A stretch of DNA of 64,000 nucleotides from Mycoplasma sp. (ex Biomphalaria glabrata). Its GTDB lineage: Bacteria; Bacillota_I; Bacilli_A; Mycoplasmatales; GCF-1484045. The stretch is taken from contig NZ_CP013128.1 in NCBI RefSeq assembly GCF_001484045.1, positions 97,283 through 161,282 of the forward strand, read 5' to 3'. Positions 1-12,200 of this stretch are shown piece after piece; within the stretch, counting starts at the first letter, position 1, and each line of letters starts with the position of its first letter. A program made the translations under genes and the position numbers. Below the pieces are notes generated by a model. It saw nothing but the letters and a program-made list of their open reading frames with translations, searched no databases and was not told where the DNA came from.

Positions 1-3000
1 TTCCTATTGCATAGCCATAATAATTATTTAAATAAATTTTAGCTATTGAATCTATATCTTCCGCTAGTTTTTGTTCTGATCATTTTTGATAATTCAGTAA
101 CTCCAAAATAGGTTCGTATTTTCCTGAATTATTTGAGTATAAACTTTTTAAATAAGTTGACACACCTGTATAATCTTTACCATCATTTTTTACTAAATCA
201 CTACCAATAATTTTTAATCTAAAATTGTTAAATAAACCTTCATATGTATCTGCAATACCATTTGTCATATTTCCGTTACTCATCAAGAATAAAGCTATAT
301 TTTTAGCACCGACAAATGGCTCTGAACCACTAAAATCATAATCATAACCATAATAATATTTATTAAAAATATCTAATATAATCATTAAATCTTGCTTTGC
401 TGCATTCATTTGAGTATTTAAAAAATTGTTTAGATCATCATTCAATTTACCTGTGTTCAAATAAGCGCGAATTTGATAAAGTGATTGCGCATAATCTCTT
501 ACAAGATTATCTTTAATTTCTGATACATCTAAGGCAGTTTTTTGATCAAAAGAAAAAAATACATCTAAAAGTGATGACGGGATTGATAATCCACCATAAC
601 CTCAATAACTACTATATATTTCATCAATAATTCTTTTTATATCATCAAACAACAATTTTGGTTGATTTGTTGCTCAATCATCAAATTGAGTAGTGCGAGA
701 AAATGTATATTTATCGGTACTTGGTGTTCAATTATAAAATTTACTTAAGTAAGTGTATCCTTTTGATGTCGAAGGAGAAAATGTACTAATAAAATCATTC
801 TTTGAAATGATTTCTGGTAATCCTCCAGTAAATAATGAAAAATATGGACTAACATCTAATTTGTTTGTTGCACTAGGATCATCATAACCGAAATATTGAG
901 TTTTCAAGAACGATTCATATAAATTATCTGAAGCATCATTAAATGTATTAACATTTATATCTTTAAATTTTTGTAATTCTGGAGTATATTCGAAAAGAAA
1001 TTGTTGAATAACAGCATCTTTCCCACCAATTCTGTCAACAGTTAGATTGTTTCATATTTTAGAATTTGTTAAAAATTTTAAAACTGTAGTGTTATTAAAT
1101 GAAGAATTAGATAAAATTTTTATTCACTTTGTAACCATATCGTCGATATTTGTTAATGTATTACGCGTCTCATCTTCTAAGAAATAGTTTCAATATGTAT
1201 TATTTGATGAATTCATATCTAAAAATCCATAATAAAAAGTAGCAAATTCTTGAGTAATTTTTTGATGATATCATTCTAATTGGTTTTTACCATATGATTG
1301 ATATTCATAAAAAGTTAATTCAATATCACTTCCAGCTTGTTGATTTAAATATCCATTAATTAAACTGTCAAATTTAATTGGTGTATTGTCTTGCATACCT
1401 GTTTTAAATTTATCGATTAATTTTTGCAACCCTTCCTTCGGATTATTTAAATCTAAATCTGTATTGTCATATGTCAAACCATTAGTTGAATCTAAAACAT
1501 ATGCAGGAAACATATAATCTAATTTTTTTTCGTTATATCATCCCCATTGATGAAATTTTCCTTCTAGTGTTTCTTCGATGGTAATTGTTCATTTATCGAA
1601 AGCCGCTTTTAATGATGTTTGAATAGAAGATGTTTGTGCACTAGTAAAATTAGTTGTAACTTCGTCAACCTCAGCTTGAGAAGTTTCTTGAGGGAAACTA
1701 GCTAAAACTGAAGTTTTTATGTTATTAATTGTCATAGCCTGGAAAGAATAATCTTTATCTTGACCCAATCAAAGTGCTACTTTCTCGATAGCAAATTTTT
1801 GTTCTTGCGTTGCAGATGTTGCATAGAAACTAGTTAAATCAACAAAATATAGGTTTTCCACTAAAAAGTTAATAAAATTATCCATTACAGATAAAAATGA
1901 TGTTCTATAATGTTTATTTGTTATTGTTTTAGATGCTAAACGGATATCGTTGGCTATAATATCGGCTCCGGATGAGGTAATATAATTAATACGTGAACTA
2001 GTAAAAATATTGCTTCTAATAAATATATTATTAGCAACGTTATAATCATAAGCATTTAAATTATTAACTACCCCTTTTTCAATTTTAAAAGCAAAATAAT
2101 GCGACCCATTAAGTAATGAACCCATATCAGGCGTATTACCGTCTATTCCGCTTGGAAATAGATAATAAGTATTATCGTTCCCTCTAAAAAAAGAAAATGT
2201 GATTGCCGTTCCTTGATAGAAATCAAAATTAGAATCTGATGCTTGAAAAGAATAATTTGCAGTAGGTGTCGCTTTATTTTCAGAATCAACCAAACCAATT
2301 TGTAGATTTGCTTTACCACCATCATCGTTACCTAAATTAACAAAAATTAAACCTGAATTTGTAGAAAATAATCAATATCCACGGGCATTTTTGTATACTT
2401 GATAGTTTACAATAATTGGTTTGGCTTCATTTTTAACAAATAAATTATTTCAACCGAACAAAGGGCGATCAGCTGTTGCTTCCTTTTGGTAACCATGTTT
2501 TGGAACAGCATAACCATTACCAAAGGTAACATCAAAAGTACCAGGGTATAAACCATTAGTTCCTACTATTTCCATATCATTAGTTAATTCCAAATTGTAT
2601 GTTTGATTACGAGGGTTGAAAGAATTTAATTTCGATACAATAATTCGTCCACTAGTTCCAGTGTAGTTATATCGTGCTAAATAATATACAACATTTAACG
2701 GATCTGAATTATCAGTCATAATGTAAACACTTCTGTTATTAGCTGTACTCTCCCCTATCGCAGTTTTTAATGAATATGTAACATAATCACCAGTTTTCAC
2801 ATTAGTAACTCCAACATTTCATTCTCCTATTCCGTACGGACTAGTTTTATCTACTGCTCGGAAAAATGTAACAAAATCGTCTCCCACTAATTGTGGATAT
2901 AAAACAACTTTATTATCAACATCATAACCTAAATTTACTTTGTTATTTAAAACGCTTAATTGTTTAGTAATGGGATCAATAGCATATGTAGCAAAAGAGT

Positions 3001-3349
3001 CAAAATGAGGTTTTTTAATCACTGCAGTTCAATATGGTACAATCAAGTAATTTTTATTTTGAATAGACGTAAAAGTTCCGTTTTCATAAGCAATATTACT
3101 TTTATCATCAAAATTGTTTGGGACATAACCAATAAAAGGATTATCATTAACGTTTGATATGTAATCTTCTCCAGATATTGAGTCGTACCCTCCACCCACT
3201 TGTTCTGTTAATTTTGATTTATTATTTCTCGTGTTTTGTTTTTTATTTTCAGTATTAATATTTTGCACTTCTGTTAATTGACTAACAGGCTCGATAGCCG
3301 TTGTTGTAATTGTTGAAAAAAGCGTTAATAATTTTAATTTTTTATTCAA
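1..3349 (-). CDS. Giant YYGY-repeat surface protein A2 (partial, 3' end outside window)
   Basis: At least 1116 codons, open throughout when TGA is Trp; the C-terminus lies beyond base 1. It starts at a TTG (NKKLKLLTLFSTITTTA), giving a signal-peptide-like N-terminus without a lipobox Cys. A GGGTGG stretch lies just upstream, and no ATG is near. The first ~600 residues form a non-repeated domain that is clearly paralogous to the N-terminus of the giant gene at 6300-15500 (shared FDFYQGTAITFSF, SYDY/AYDY, RINYI, FVDLT). Then come modules with YYGF, QYFGY, YWGY and YYGY motifs. The segment 80-460 is almost the same as 9378-9707 of the paralog. It is probably secreted or surface exposed; no enzymatic motif is seen. 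The true function is unknown. I am confident in the ORF, less so in its role. Confidence 0.85.
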
Positions 3350-3424
3350 GATACCACCCGATTTTCTTATATATTTATTTTGATTCTTACATAAAAAACT
3401 ATTAATATATGAATCCGTATAATT

Positions 3425-3433
3425 ATTATATCA
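3425..3433 (-). promoter_or_regulatory. Extended -10 promoter of giant gene A2
   Basis: On the minus strand this reads TGATATAAT, a perfect extended -10 element. The predicted start of transcription is near 3418, giving a ~70-nt leader before the TTG start at 3349. The paralog A1 has the same arrangement (TGCTATAAT, ~73-nt leader). No convincing -35 is visible. This is inference from sequence. Confidence 0.55.
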
Positions 3434-3517
3434 ATTCAAATTTTTAAAATTTTTTTTAAGAAAAAAAATAGTATGTAAAGTGTTTTTTACTAAATTGGAA
3501 AAAATATAAAAAAAAAC

Positions 3518-3523
3518 TATACT
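3518..3523 (+). promoter_or_regulatory. -10 box giving a probably leaderless mRNA
   Basis: TATACT lies 9 bases before the ATG at 3533. With normal spacing the transcript would begin about 3 nt before the start codon, which fits the lack of any purine-rich ribosome site. Confidence 0.4.
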
Positions 3524-3532
3524 AATATGGTT

Positions 3533-4222
3533 ATGGAAAAACGACTACTTACCAAATTCAAAAAACAAATTGAAGAAATTTCTTTTATTTGAAAAGATAA
3601 ATGTCAAAAAGAATCAAGAGATTTATTTTGAGGTTCAATCACAATGTTGTTTTTAACGGGTGGATGTTTTTTTACATTTTATACACTTATCGATATTTCA
3701 TATAACTTAATGGATGGTGTTTATTTTGAATTATTTTTAATAGAGGCTGTTTTTACTGGTTTAATAATTAGTTGCTTAATAATTATAAGTTACAGATATA
3801 AAAACATTGGTAAATTTGGAAAAATTGAATCATCATACTGAATATATGGAATATTTTGAACAATATTTGCATTATTTATACTATTCAATATTTCTGATTT
3901 TTATTTTATTAATCAAGTGATAAATAATGATAAAGAAAATGCTGATTATTTTTTTATGCCGTCAGTTATTGCTTTATATGCAGATGCGTTTTATGTATTG
4001 AAAGGGATTATTGTTTTAATTTGTTTAATTTTGTTATTTAAAGGCGTTACTTTAAATCTAAAATTAAGTGATATTAAAAAAACAATATGATTATCATACA
4101 AAAGTGGTTATAAATTTATTGATTTTCAATTAATCCAAGAATTAAAAAATATGTCAAAAAATGATCGTGAATTTATGATTTTATGAAAAAAGAAAATTCG
4201 TGATTTTCAAAATAACAATTAA
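3533..4222 (+). CDS. Multi-pass membrane protein of unknown function
   Basis: A 229-aa ORF on the plus strand that reads through five in-frame TGA (Trp) codons. It starts MEKRLLTKFKKQIEEISF and has about four hydrophobic segments, at roughly residues 36-58, 66-88, 103-122 and 150-168, followed by a basic cytoplasmic-looking tail. I do not recognise a family. It is convergent with B1 and overlaps its stop by four bases, and divergent from A2. It is one of only two plus-strand genes here and interrupts the minus-strand surface array. A TATACT -10 box at 3518-3523 would place transcription start only ~3 nt before the ATG, and there is no Shine-Dalgarno sequence, so the message may be leaderless. 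Confidence 0.75.
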
Positions 4223-5967
4223 GAAAGATCTTGTCTTCTATTTGAATGAATAATTTCTTCGCCTTTGTTAATGTGAGTATTAGATTTTTTTATTGTTTTT
4301 GATTTTTTAGAGTGTGTTCTTCTAAATAAGAAAAAAGCACCTACCCCAAATATAACTAAAGCTGTTGGGACACTAATTAATGTAATGTACAATGCAGTTT
4401 TATTATCGTCACCAGGTAAACTATTTGGTAAATAATTTTTTATTGCTGCAATCATTTTATCAGCATCATTAGTTGTCATCACTTCATTCATTGATGAATT
4501 AGATGAGAAAGCGGCGTAATCTTGTGTAAACAATCCTAAATCAAAAAATTGATTTACAGTTAATTCTACTTTGTTTTTTTCAACTTGATCTTTTATATCA
4601 TTAATCACAAATTTATTTATGTTATTCTCAACAACTTTATATCCATTAGTAACTGTGTTACATATATTTAAAATATTTGTGTAAATATCATTATATGAAT
4701 TGGCATTGTTAATAGTACTAATCGAATTTCTAATATTATCTGAAACAGCATTATAATCTTTATTACTAAAAGGATTATCAATTTTTGGGGATGTTGCGTC
4801 ATATATTTTTTGCAACATATTGATGTTAAGAGAATTGTTTATTCCAACAATCTCCGCTCCAGTTTTATCCTGAAATTTTCCAGAAGTTAAAATTAGGGCA
4901 AAAATTTGATCAATTTTTTGTGCAGGACTTAATGATTCATTAGAAAAAATTTGACCTTCCGGTAGGTAAGCGTTATCGCTACCAATAAATGATTGTTCTT
5001 GCGTACCAAAAGCGTTATTAAAAATATTAGTAATTGGGGTTCTTTCGGTCCCTTGTTTTAAATTACTACCAATGTATGTAAAAGTTGGAATAAAGTTTTC
5101 AATAGATGTTGCGGATTCATAATCTTTAGTAGCTAATTCTGGTGTATATTGATTCGGGTCAACTTTTGAAGCTTCAGTGTTTGGAATCAAATATTTAAAG
5201 TATGGACCAACATTATCATATCCGGGAGTTAGCAAACCTGTAACCATTGCCAGTATAGAACCTAGTGAACTAATTTTGGGTAATAATTTTAAAACAATAG
5301 AAATATCGACTTTTGTCGATAGTTCAAATTCAGCCATTAGAAATGGCGCAGCTTTTAATGGTGAAGATGTAAGATCATTTGTTGCAGCATAAAAAACATT
5401 TAGAATATCTACCAAGAATTGATCAATTGTATATGTTTGACCTGTTTTGATAGTTGGCATATAAATTTGATTTAATCAAGGGTATTCTTTAAAACTATTA
5501 GTTCAAGTAGGATAAACATCAGTAATTAATCTCATGCTACTAACATCTATGTTATCTTTCAATCGAGTTGTTGAATTAATTAAGCTCTGATTTGTGCCTT
5601 GATAGTTTAAAGTTTCATTTCATAAACTTGTTCATACTTTTTTAAAATCAACACCGCTAGTGTAATAAGTCTTAGTGTTATCTAACTGATCACTATAAAA
5701 TTGATCTAATCCACCCTTATAAGTTCCACCGCTATCTGGTAAGTTTACAAGGTTATTAAATGTTTGCGAAAAACCGATCAAACCAGCTGAAATCATGAAT
5801 AGTGCATTATCATTAAGATTAGTTGCTTTGAAATTATCATTTTTTAATTTTGATGATGATAATGTTAATAAGTTATTATTATTTGTTTTTGATAATTCAA
5901 CAATTGATGGTGTTAACGTTGAAGTTAACAAACCAAGAACTGCTAGTTTTTTAATATTTTTTTTCAT
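4219..5967 (-). CDS. Anchored surface protein B1 (signal peptide + C-terminal membrane segment)
   Basis: 582 aa with TGA read as Trp. The N-terminus MKKNIKKLAVLGLLTST is a signal peptide without a lipobox. A large extracellular part follows, containing the family hallmark DNALFM at about residue 50 and a YDNVGPYFKYL segment near residue 255. One membrane segment lies at ~525-548 (ISVPTALVIFGVGAFFLF), followed by a strongly basic tail, so the predicted topology is type I. It is a paralog of B2 at 16468-18225: both share DNALF, a GYxxxGPY segment, the VGINxxLN segment, and the anchor. It lies between relic B sequence upstream and the plus-strand gene downstream. Function is unknown; adhesion or antigenic exposure is only a guess. 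Confidence 0.85.
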
Positions 5968-6029
5968 ACAAAATAATTTTACATCAATGATTTTTTATTT
6001 CAAAATTACAAAATAAAAGTATTAAAAAA

Positions 6030-6240
6030 ATATTAAAGTCTATTTTGTGTTATCAATTAAAGAATTTCGCATTTATTACTAACTAAATTTTAGTTTGTGT
6101 GATTTTTGTTTTACAGTGTGTTAAAGTGTTTTCTTCTTAATTTAACTAATTGAAATACTCCTGTTACAATCAAAGGAATTTCTAATTCAAGAGTAACTAA
6201 TAGTTCCGCAATTAATGGGATATTAATTTCAGAAATAATA
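6030..6240 (-). pseudogene. Relic of the 3' end of a B-type surface gene
   Basis: This stretch aligns base for base, with small gaps, to the 3' end of B2 (about 16455-16650). On the minus strand one frame still reads INIPLIAELLVTLELEIP then LIVTGVFQLVKLRRK, matching the B2 anchor MNIPLIVGLSVGLGLGIP and LIGVGAFYLVRSRK. The membrane segment has gained acidic residues (G to E), as expected for an unconstrained relic. It sits directly upstream of B1 and directly downstream of giant gene A1. Confidence 0.75.
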
Positions 6241-6299
6241 AAAATTAATTTACATCAATTTCTACAATAACTTAATTTTCTGGGGATAATAATTGCTAT

Positions 6300-9200
6300 C
6301 TATTGATGTTTGCTTTTTTTATTTTTTAGTAGATTTTTTTTTCTTAACATGAAAAACGCTAACGGAATTCCGACAACTACAATTATTGAAATAGAAACAA
6401 TTATTGCTAATAATCATGCTGGTAAACCTGATGAATCTTTGCTTGGGGTTGGTGGAGTTGGTAAATCATGAATAACATCATTTAACGGAATAATTTTGTT
6501 ATTTAAACTTGCATTGCTAACACTAACATTTGCACGGTTTTCTAATTCTGACACAGCATCATTTCCAACGGCTATTTGAACGAATGTGTTACGGTGAGTT
6601 CTAGTAGCATGATGAATGACATTCACTGATTTAATCGTGTTACTTGCGTTATATTCACTTTTTAGTAAATTTTCTTCCTCAATAGAGAATGATTCATTTG
6701 AATAACTAAAAGTTGCTGTATCATAATCAATAATTGAAACTGTACTTTCGGTAGTGTTAACATCATCATTATTTTGAGTTATTGTAATTTTTTGCGCTAA
6801 ACTATATTCTATTTTTTCGTTTGTTGTATCGGCAACTGTAAATAATAATTGATCATATGGTGAGTCATTATTTGCCGGTATCACTTTATAAGTAACTTGT
6901 TTTTTCCCTTGAGTGATTACTAAAGTTTCTTCGTAATTCATATCGCCATCTTTGGAATTTGGCGAAAATATCATCGAATCAGGAACTCCTTTTATAATGT
7001 ACTCACCAGTATTAGCATCAATAACAGCAATTGAAAAAACATTTGGATTAGCTGGATCATAAAACACTTCTAGTGGTAAACCATATTGACCAAAAAACAT
7101 AAAACTATGTTTTAATGATGTATTATTTCAATCATCATTTTCCCCACCCTCAAAACTAGAGTATCAATTAGAGGAAATATTATTCAAATCAGCCAAGGAT
7201 GTAGTTTCTTTTTTTTGATTTAGAAATAAATCTAACGCTTTTTTAGCTTCTTCTGGATCTTTATAATTACCACGATAATTTGCGGTTTGATTTCATGTAG
7301 GAAATGTTTCTACATTAGCTAAAAAATCAAATATTTGTGTTTTTCGTTTGAAACCTTGATGATTAACAGGAATATTCTCATTTGCAATACTATTTTGTTC
7401 ATTAGCATAATTTTGAAGATTATCATTAAATAATTTTATTGCATCATAACTTAAACGGTATTTTGCAGATTTATCTGGATTTTTCATTTGATTATAAGTT
7501 TGGACATCGAAGAAATCAATTGCTAAATTTAAATCAATTTCCGCTTTATCAATACCATATTTTCAACCAGGTAAGTTACTATATTTTAATGATTCAGATT
7601 TTAATGTAGTGTAGTACCCTTTTGATACAGCAAAATATTCATTAGATAAAGAGGTTAAATAATTAGAAAAAATAGCATTTTGTTCATTCTTAAAATTATC
7701 TTTATTTTTATCATATTCAGCAATAATGTTCGATTCTCACAGTATATTTTCCCCTGAAGCTAAATGAACATCTTTAACATATTTTTTAAAAGCATCACTA
7801 TTAAAAATGTCAGCAGAAACATTCGTAGAATCTGAAATAAAAACACCATTTTTTATTGCATCATCTCCGCCAAGAGTTTTAAATGTCAACTTATTCCCGT
7901 TAACATCATTAAAAAATCCACGAAACGTTTTTTTATACTCAGAGACAATTTTTATTACATCTGCATCAAATGCTGCATCTTCAATAGATTTTAAATTATC
8001 ATCACCTGATGTTGCTTTTTTTGCAAGTAAATCTAGTGCATTATTATGTATTCAATTTCCATTAACTAAACGATTAGAATCTTGAAAATTACCGCTAATT
8101 AATGACGAGATAGCATTATCTAAATTTCAATCGAAGTTTCCATTATTAGTTAAACTCATACCAGGTAAATATGACAAATTAATTGTAGATTCGTTTGTGT
8201 AACCCATATAAATACTGCGATAAGTAGCAATTAACGCTGTTACTTCGTTTTTTAATGATGAAATTTGATAATTGATAAATTCAGCACCAACACCATCAGT
8301 TGTACTAATATATGAATCAAGAAGGTTTTTAAAAGTTTTCCCAACTTTTAAATTATTTGTGTGATCTGAATTTATATCACTAAAAATTTTATAGGTTGAT
8401 GCATTAGTATTTTCTCAAGTGTTATTATTTCATGTAGTAGTATCTCAAATCGCATTTAATTCAGATGAATTTTGTCAACTAAGAATTTTTTTAATATTGT
8501 CAGATACATCCATATTAAAATTGTAACCATAATAATTATTTGCAATAAATTGACCAATAAAATCATCATTAATATGTTTAGTTAATGCATTCATTTGCTC
8601 ATCATAAAAACTTTGCTGTTTAATATTAGCATCATACGTGGTTTTAATATATTGGTATTCTCAACTATTAGTATCTTTTGTTTTTGAAATTATGCTTGTT
8701 ATTTTACTAATTACATCGTCATAACTTCAACCGTTTGTAATAATATTATTATTCGTTTCTAAAATATATGATTCAGAAATTGAATAACCCATATAATTTA
8801 AGTTATAAAAATCAATAATAGGTTGTAATAATTTTAATAATTCTGTATTTTGATATGATTTGAAGGCGATTAAAGCTGTTCCGTCATTTTTAAAAGAATT
8901 CAAAAAATCTTTTACAAATTTAGCGTCCGATAAAGCTGCCGTTTGAATTGTTAAAATGTCGATGCGATTTGTTATATCTGTTCAATTATGACTGGAAGAA
9001 GAATAAGTATATTGAAATCAATTTCTTCCTGTATAATCTTCTACTCCGTAATAATTATCACGTCATAATTGATTGATTAAATTTATATCACTCATTGCGC
9101 TTTTAAAATCTCTTCCAAGAATCGAATCTTCCGTTTGTAAATCTGTTCCTAATAATTGAGAAAATTCCTTGATCGCATTTTTATATTCAATTCGATTTAA

Positions 9201-12200
9201 AGAAATGAAATGATTATAAAAATTTGATTCTAATTGTTCAATTGTCAAATATGATGTTTCTGAAGTGCCAAATCACAAATTAAGTGTCGTTGCATCATTT
9301 CCTAGCGCATAACCATAATAATTATTCAAATAAATTCAGGATATTGAATATATATCTTCTTTTAATTTTTGTTCTGATCATTTTTGATAATTCAGTAACT
9401 CCGAAATCGGTTCGTATTTTCCAGAATTATTTGAGTACAAACTTTTTAAATAAGTTGATACACCTGTGTAATCTTTACCATCATTTTTTGCTAAATCACT
9501 ACCAATAATTTTTAATCTAAAATTGTTAAATAAATCTTCATATGTATTTGGAATACCGTTTGTCATATTTCCGTTACTTATAAGGAATAAAGCTATGTTT
9601 TTGGCACCAACAAATGGTTCTTGGCCGCTAAAATCATAATCATAACCATAATAATATTTATTAAAAATATCTAATATGATTATTAAATCTTGTTTTGCCG
9701 CATTCATTTGAGTATTTAAAAAATCATTTAGGTCATCATTAAATTTACCTGTATTTAGATAGCTAAAAATTTGATATTTTTTATCTGCTAAAATTTTAAA
9801 AATATTGTCTTTAATTTTTGATTCTTCTAAAACCGTTACCTTATCTGTATCAAAAAATAAATCTAAAATTGATGACGGGATCGATAATTCTCCATAACCT
9901 CAATAACTACTATATATTGTATTAACTATTTTATTAATGTTGTTATATAAAAATTGTTCTTGGTTTTTTTCTCATTCTAGAAAATGAATTGTACGAAATA
10001 CAGAATATTCTTTGCCTATTAGTCTTCAGTTGTAAAATTTGTTTAAGTTAGCATAACCATTCATCGGTTGTGCTAAAAAAGTACTAATAATATCATCTTT
10101 AGAAAGAATTTCCGGCAATCCTTCACTAGACAATGTAAAGTAAGAACTTACATCTAATTTATCTGACAAACTTAGATCATCATATCCAAAATATTGGCTT
10201 TTTAGGAAATTATCATAAAAATCATCTATAGTATGATCAAATATATCTCTATTAGATTTTATAAAATCTACCACGGAAGAACTTGTTTCGGTAATTCCAC
10301 CAAAAAAATTTTTAGTAGCTCATTTTCCAGGAAAGTTTTCATCATCTATTGGAAAATTAATAATAAAATTTTTTGCAATTAATGACGGTTCCAATTCTGT
10401 TCCTGTTTCAATAGGTATTTTATTAAAAAAGTATTTAGAAATTGTATTATCAGGAAAATAGGTAAATCCATAATACCCTTTTTTAATTCATGAGATTATA
10501 TCACTAACTTGATTGGTTAGTGAATTTACTTGATCCTCTTTAAAACTATTAATAGCATCAATATCATTTATAACAGATAGTAAGTAATAATTTACTTGAA
10601 ATGGTAAAGGAAAATTCGCAATTCCAGAATTTACGCCTTCAACAAAATTTTTTCTAATGTCGGAAAAAGATAATTGTTCACCTGTGAGTGTGTAATTTCA
10701 TAATATTACACTAACAATTCTATTGTTTATTAAAGATTCTGAAGGGGCATAACCGAAATAACCATCGCTAATTGCATTCATCACATCTTTTATACTCAGA
10801 TCTAATGAATTATTTTGGTTATTAACAAAATTATCGATATCATCAGAATCTATTTTTTCAATAAATTCTTTTATTTGGTAAGTATATGAAATACCTTCCG
10901 GTAAAGTTGTTTCATCAAAAAAAGATGCAAAAATAGAACCAACAAAATTATTCGATTTAAAATAGACCGGAAATAATAGTTTATCAATGGAAGTAACAAC
11001 ATTACCACCATAATCATAATTAGTAACTCAACCGTAATATTTCCCTTTTTTATTTATTTGGGAAATAAGATTATCTATCGCAATCGCCAATTGCGTTTTT
11101 TGATCATTTTTTCAGTCAACAAGATCTGAATAATCTGGATTTTTTAAGAAATCAAACAAATCTTTTGTCTTAGCAAGACTAGTAAAAAAATTATCTAATT
11201 TTGATAATGATTCATTATAAAAGTAATCAGTTAGGCTTGATGCATCTAATGATTGATCAGATTTCAGATTTGAAAATAAGTATTTTGATAATATATTTTG
11301 AGATTGAAATGTATAACCATAATAAGAATTACTAATTCTACTAATCAAATCTTCAAAATCTTTTTTCAAGGAATCTTTTTGAAATTTAACAAATTCTAGA
11401 AATTCTGTTTTACGAAGATCAATAAATCAAGGAAGTCCTCCATCATCAGGGAGAATAAACTTATCAGTAAAAGGAAAAATATCGTAATAATTATCATTAA
11501 AGAATTTAAAGAATGCAATAGAACCATCGAACGGAAATAATTCCAAAAATTTTTCTTTCGAAATTAATTTTTTTTCATGATCAAAAAAACGTTCAAAATT
11601 AAATTTTGGATCAAAATCATCACTAAAGTATCCAAAATATTCTTTAGATAAAAAATTGTCGTAAAAATCTTCAACAAATAATTTATACATTGATACATTT
11701 TCACTAATGATTGCTTGAACATCAGCGCTATCCTGTGAATATTCATTATCAAATCATTGTGCGAATTGATAGGGGCTTCCAGCTTTAAATAAAAAGTATT
11801 TATCTCTAGTATAAGGTGCATCTGAATCACGCATAATGAATTCAGCAGCCATATCTCTTGCATTTAATGCAATAGTTCCGTCAGGATGTTTTGGATCTCA
11901 CCACACTATCTTTGCATCCATTCCTTCTGTCGGAGTAGTATTTAAACCAAATATATACCTTGAAACTTTATTATGGCCGCTAACTCGAAAAAAACCTATA
12001 AAGGTTGGTCTAATTCAACTAAGTATTTCCTCAAATCTATTCACTAATAGTTCAAATTGAATATTTTTGAATTTTAAAAATTCCTCAGAATCTTTGGCAA
12101 CTAATGATAAAAGATCCTTTACTTCCGCGGTTTTGTATCCTTGAACATTTACTAATGCTTCATCTAAACTTTCTAACATAGTGTCAGATGTAATTTTGGC

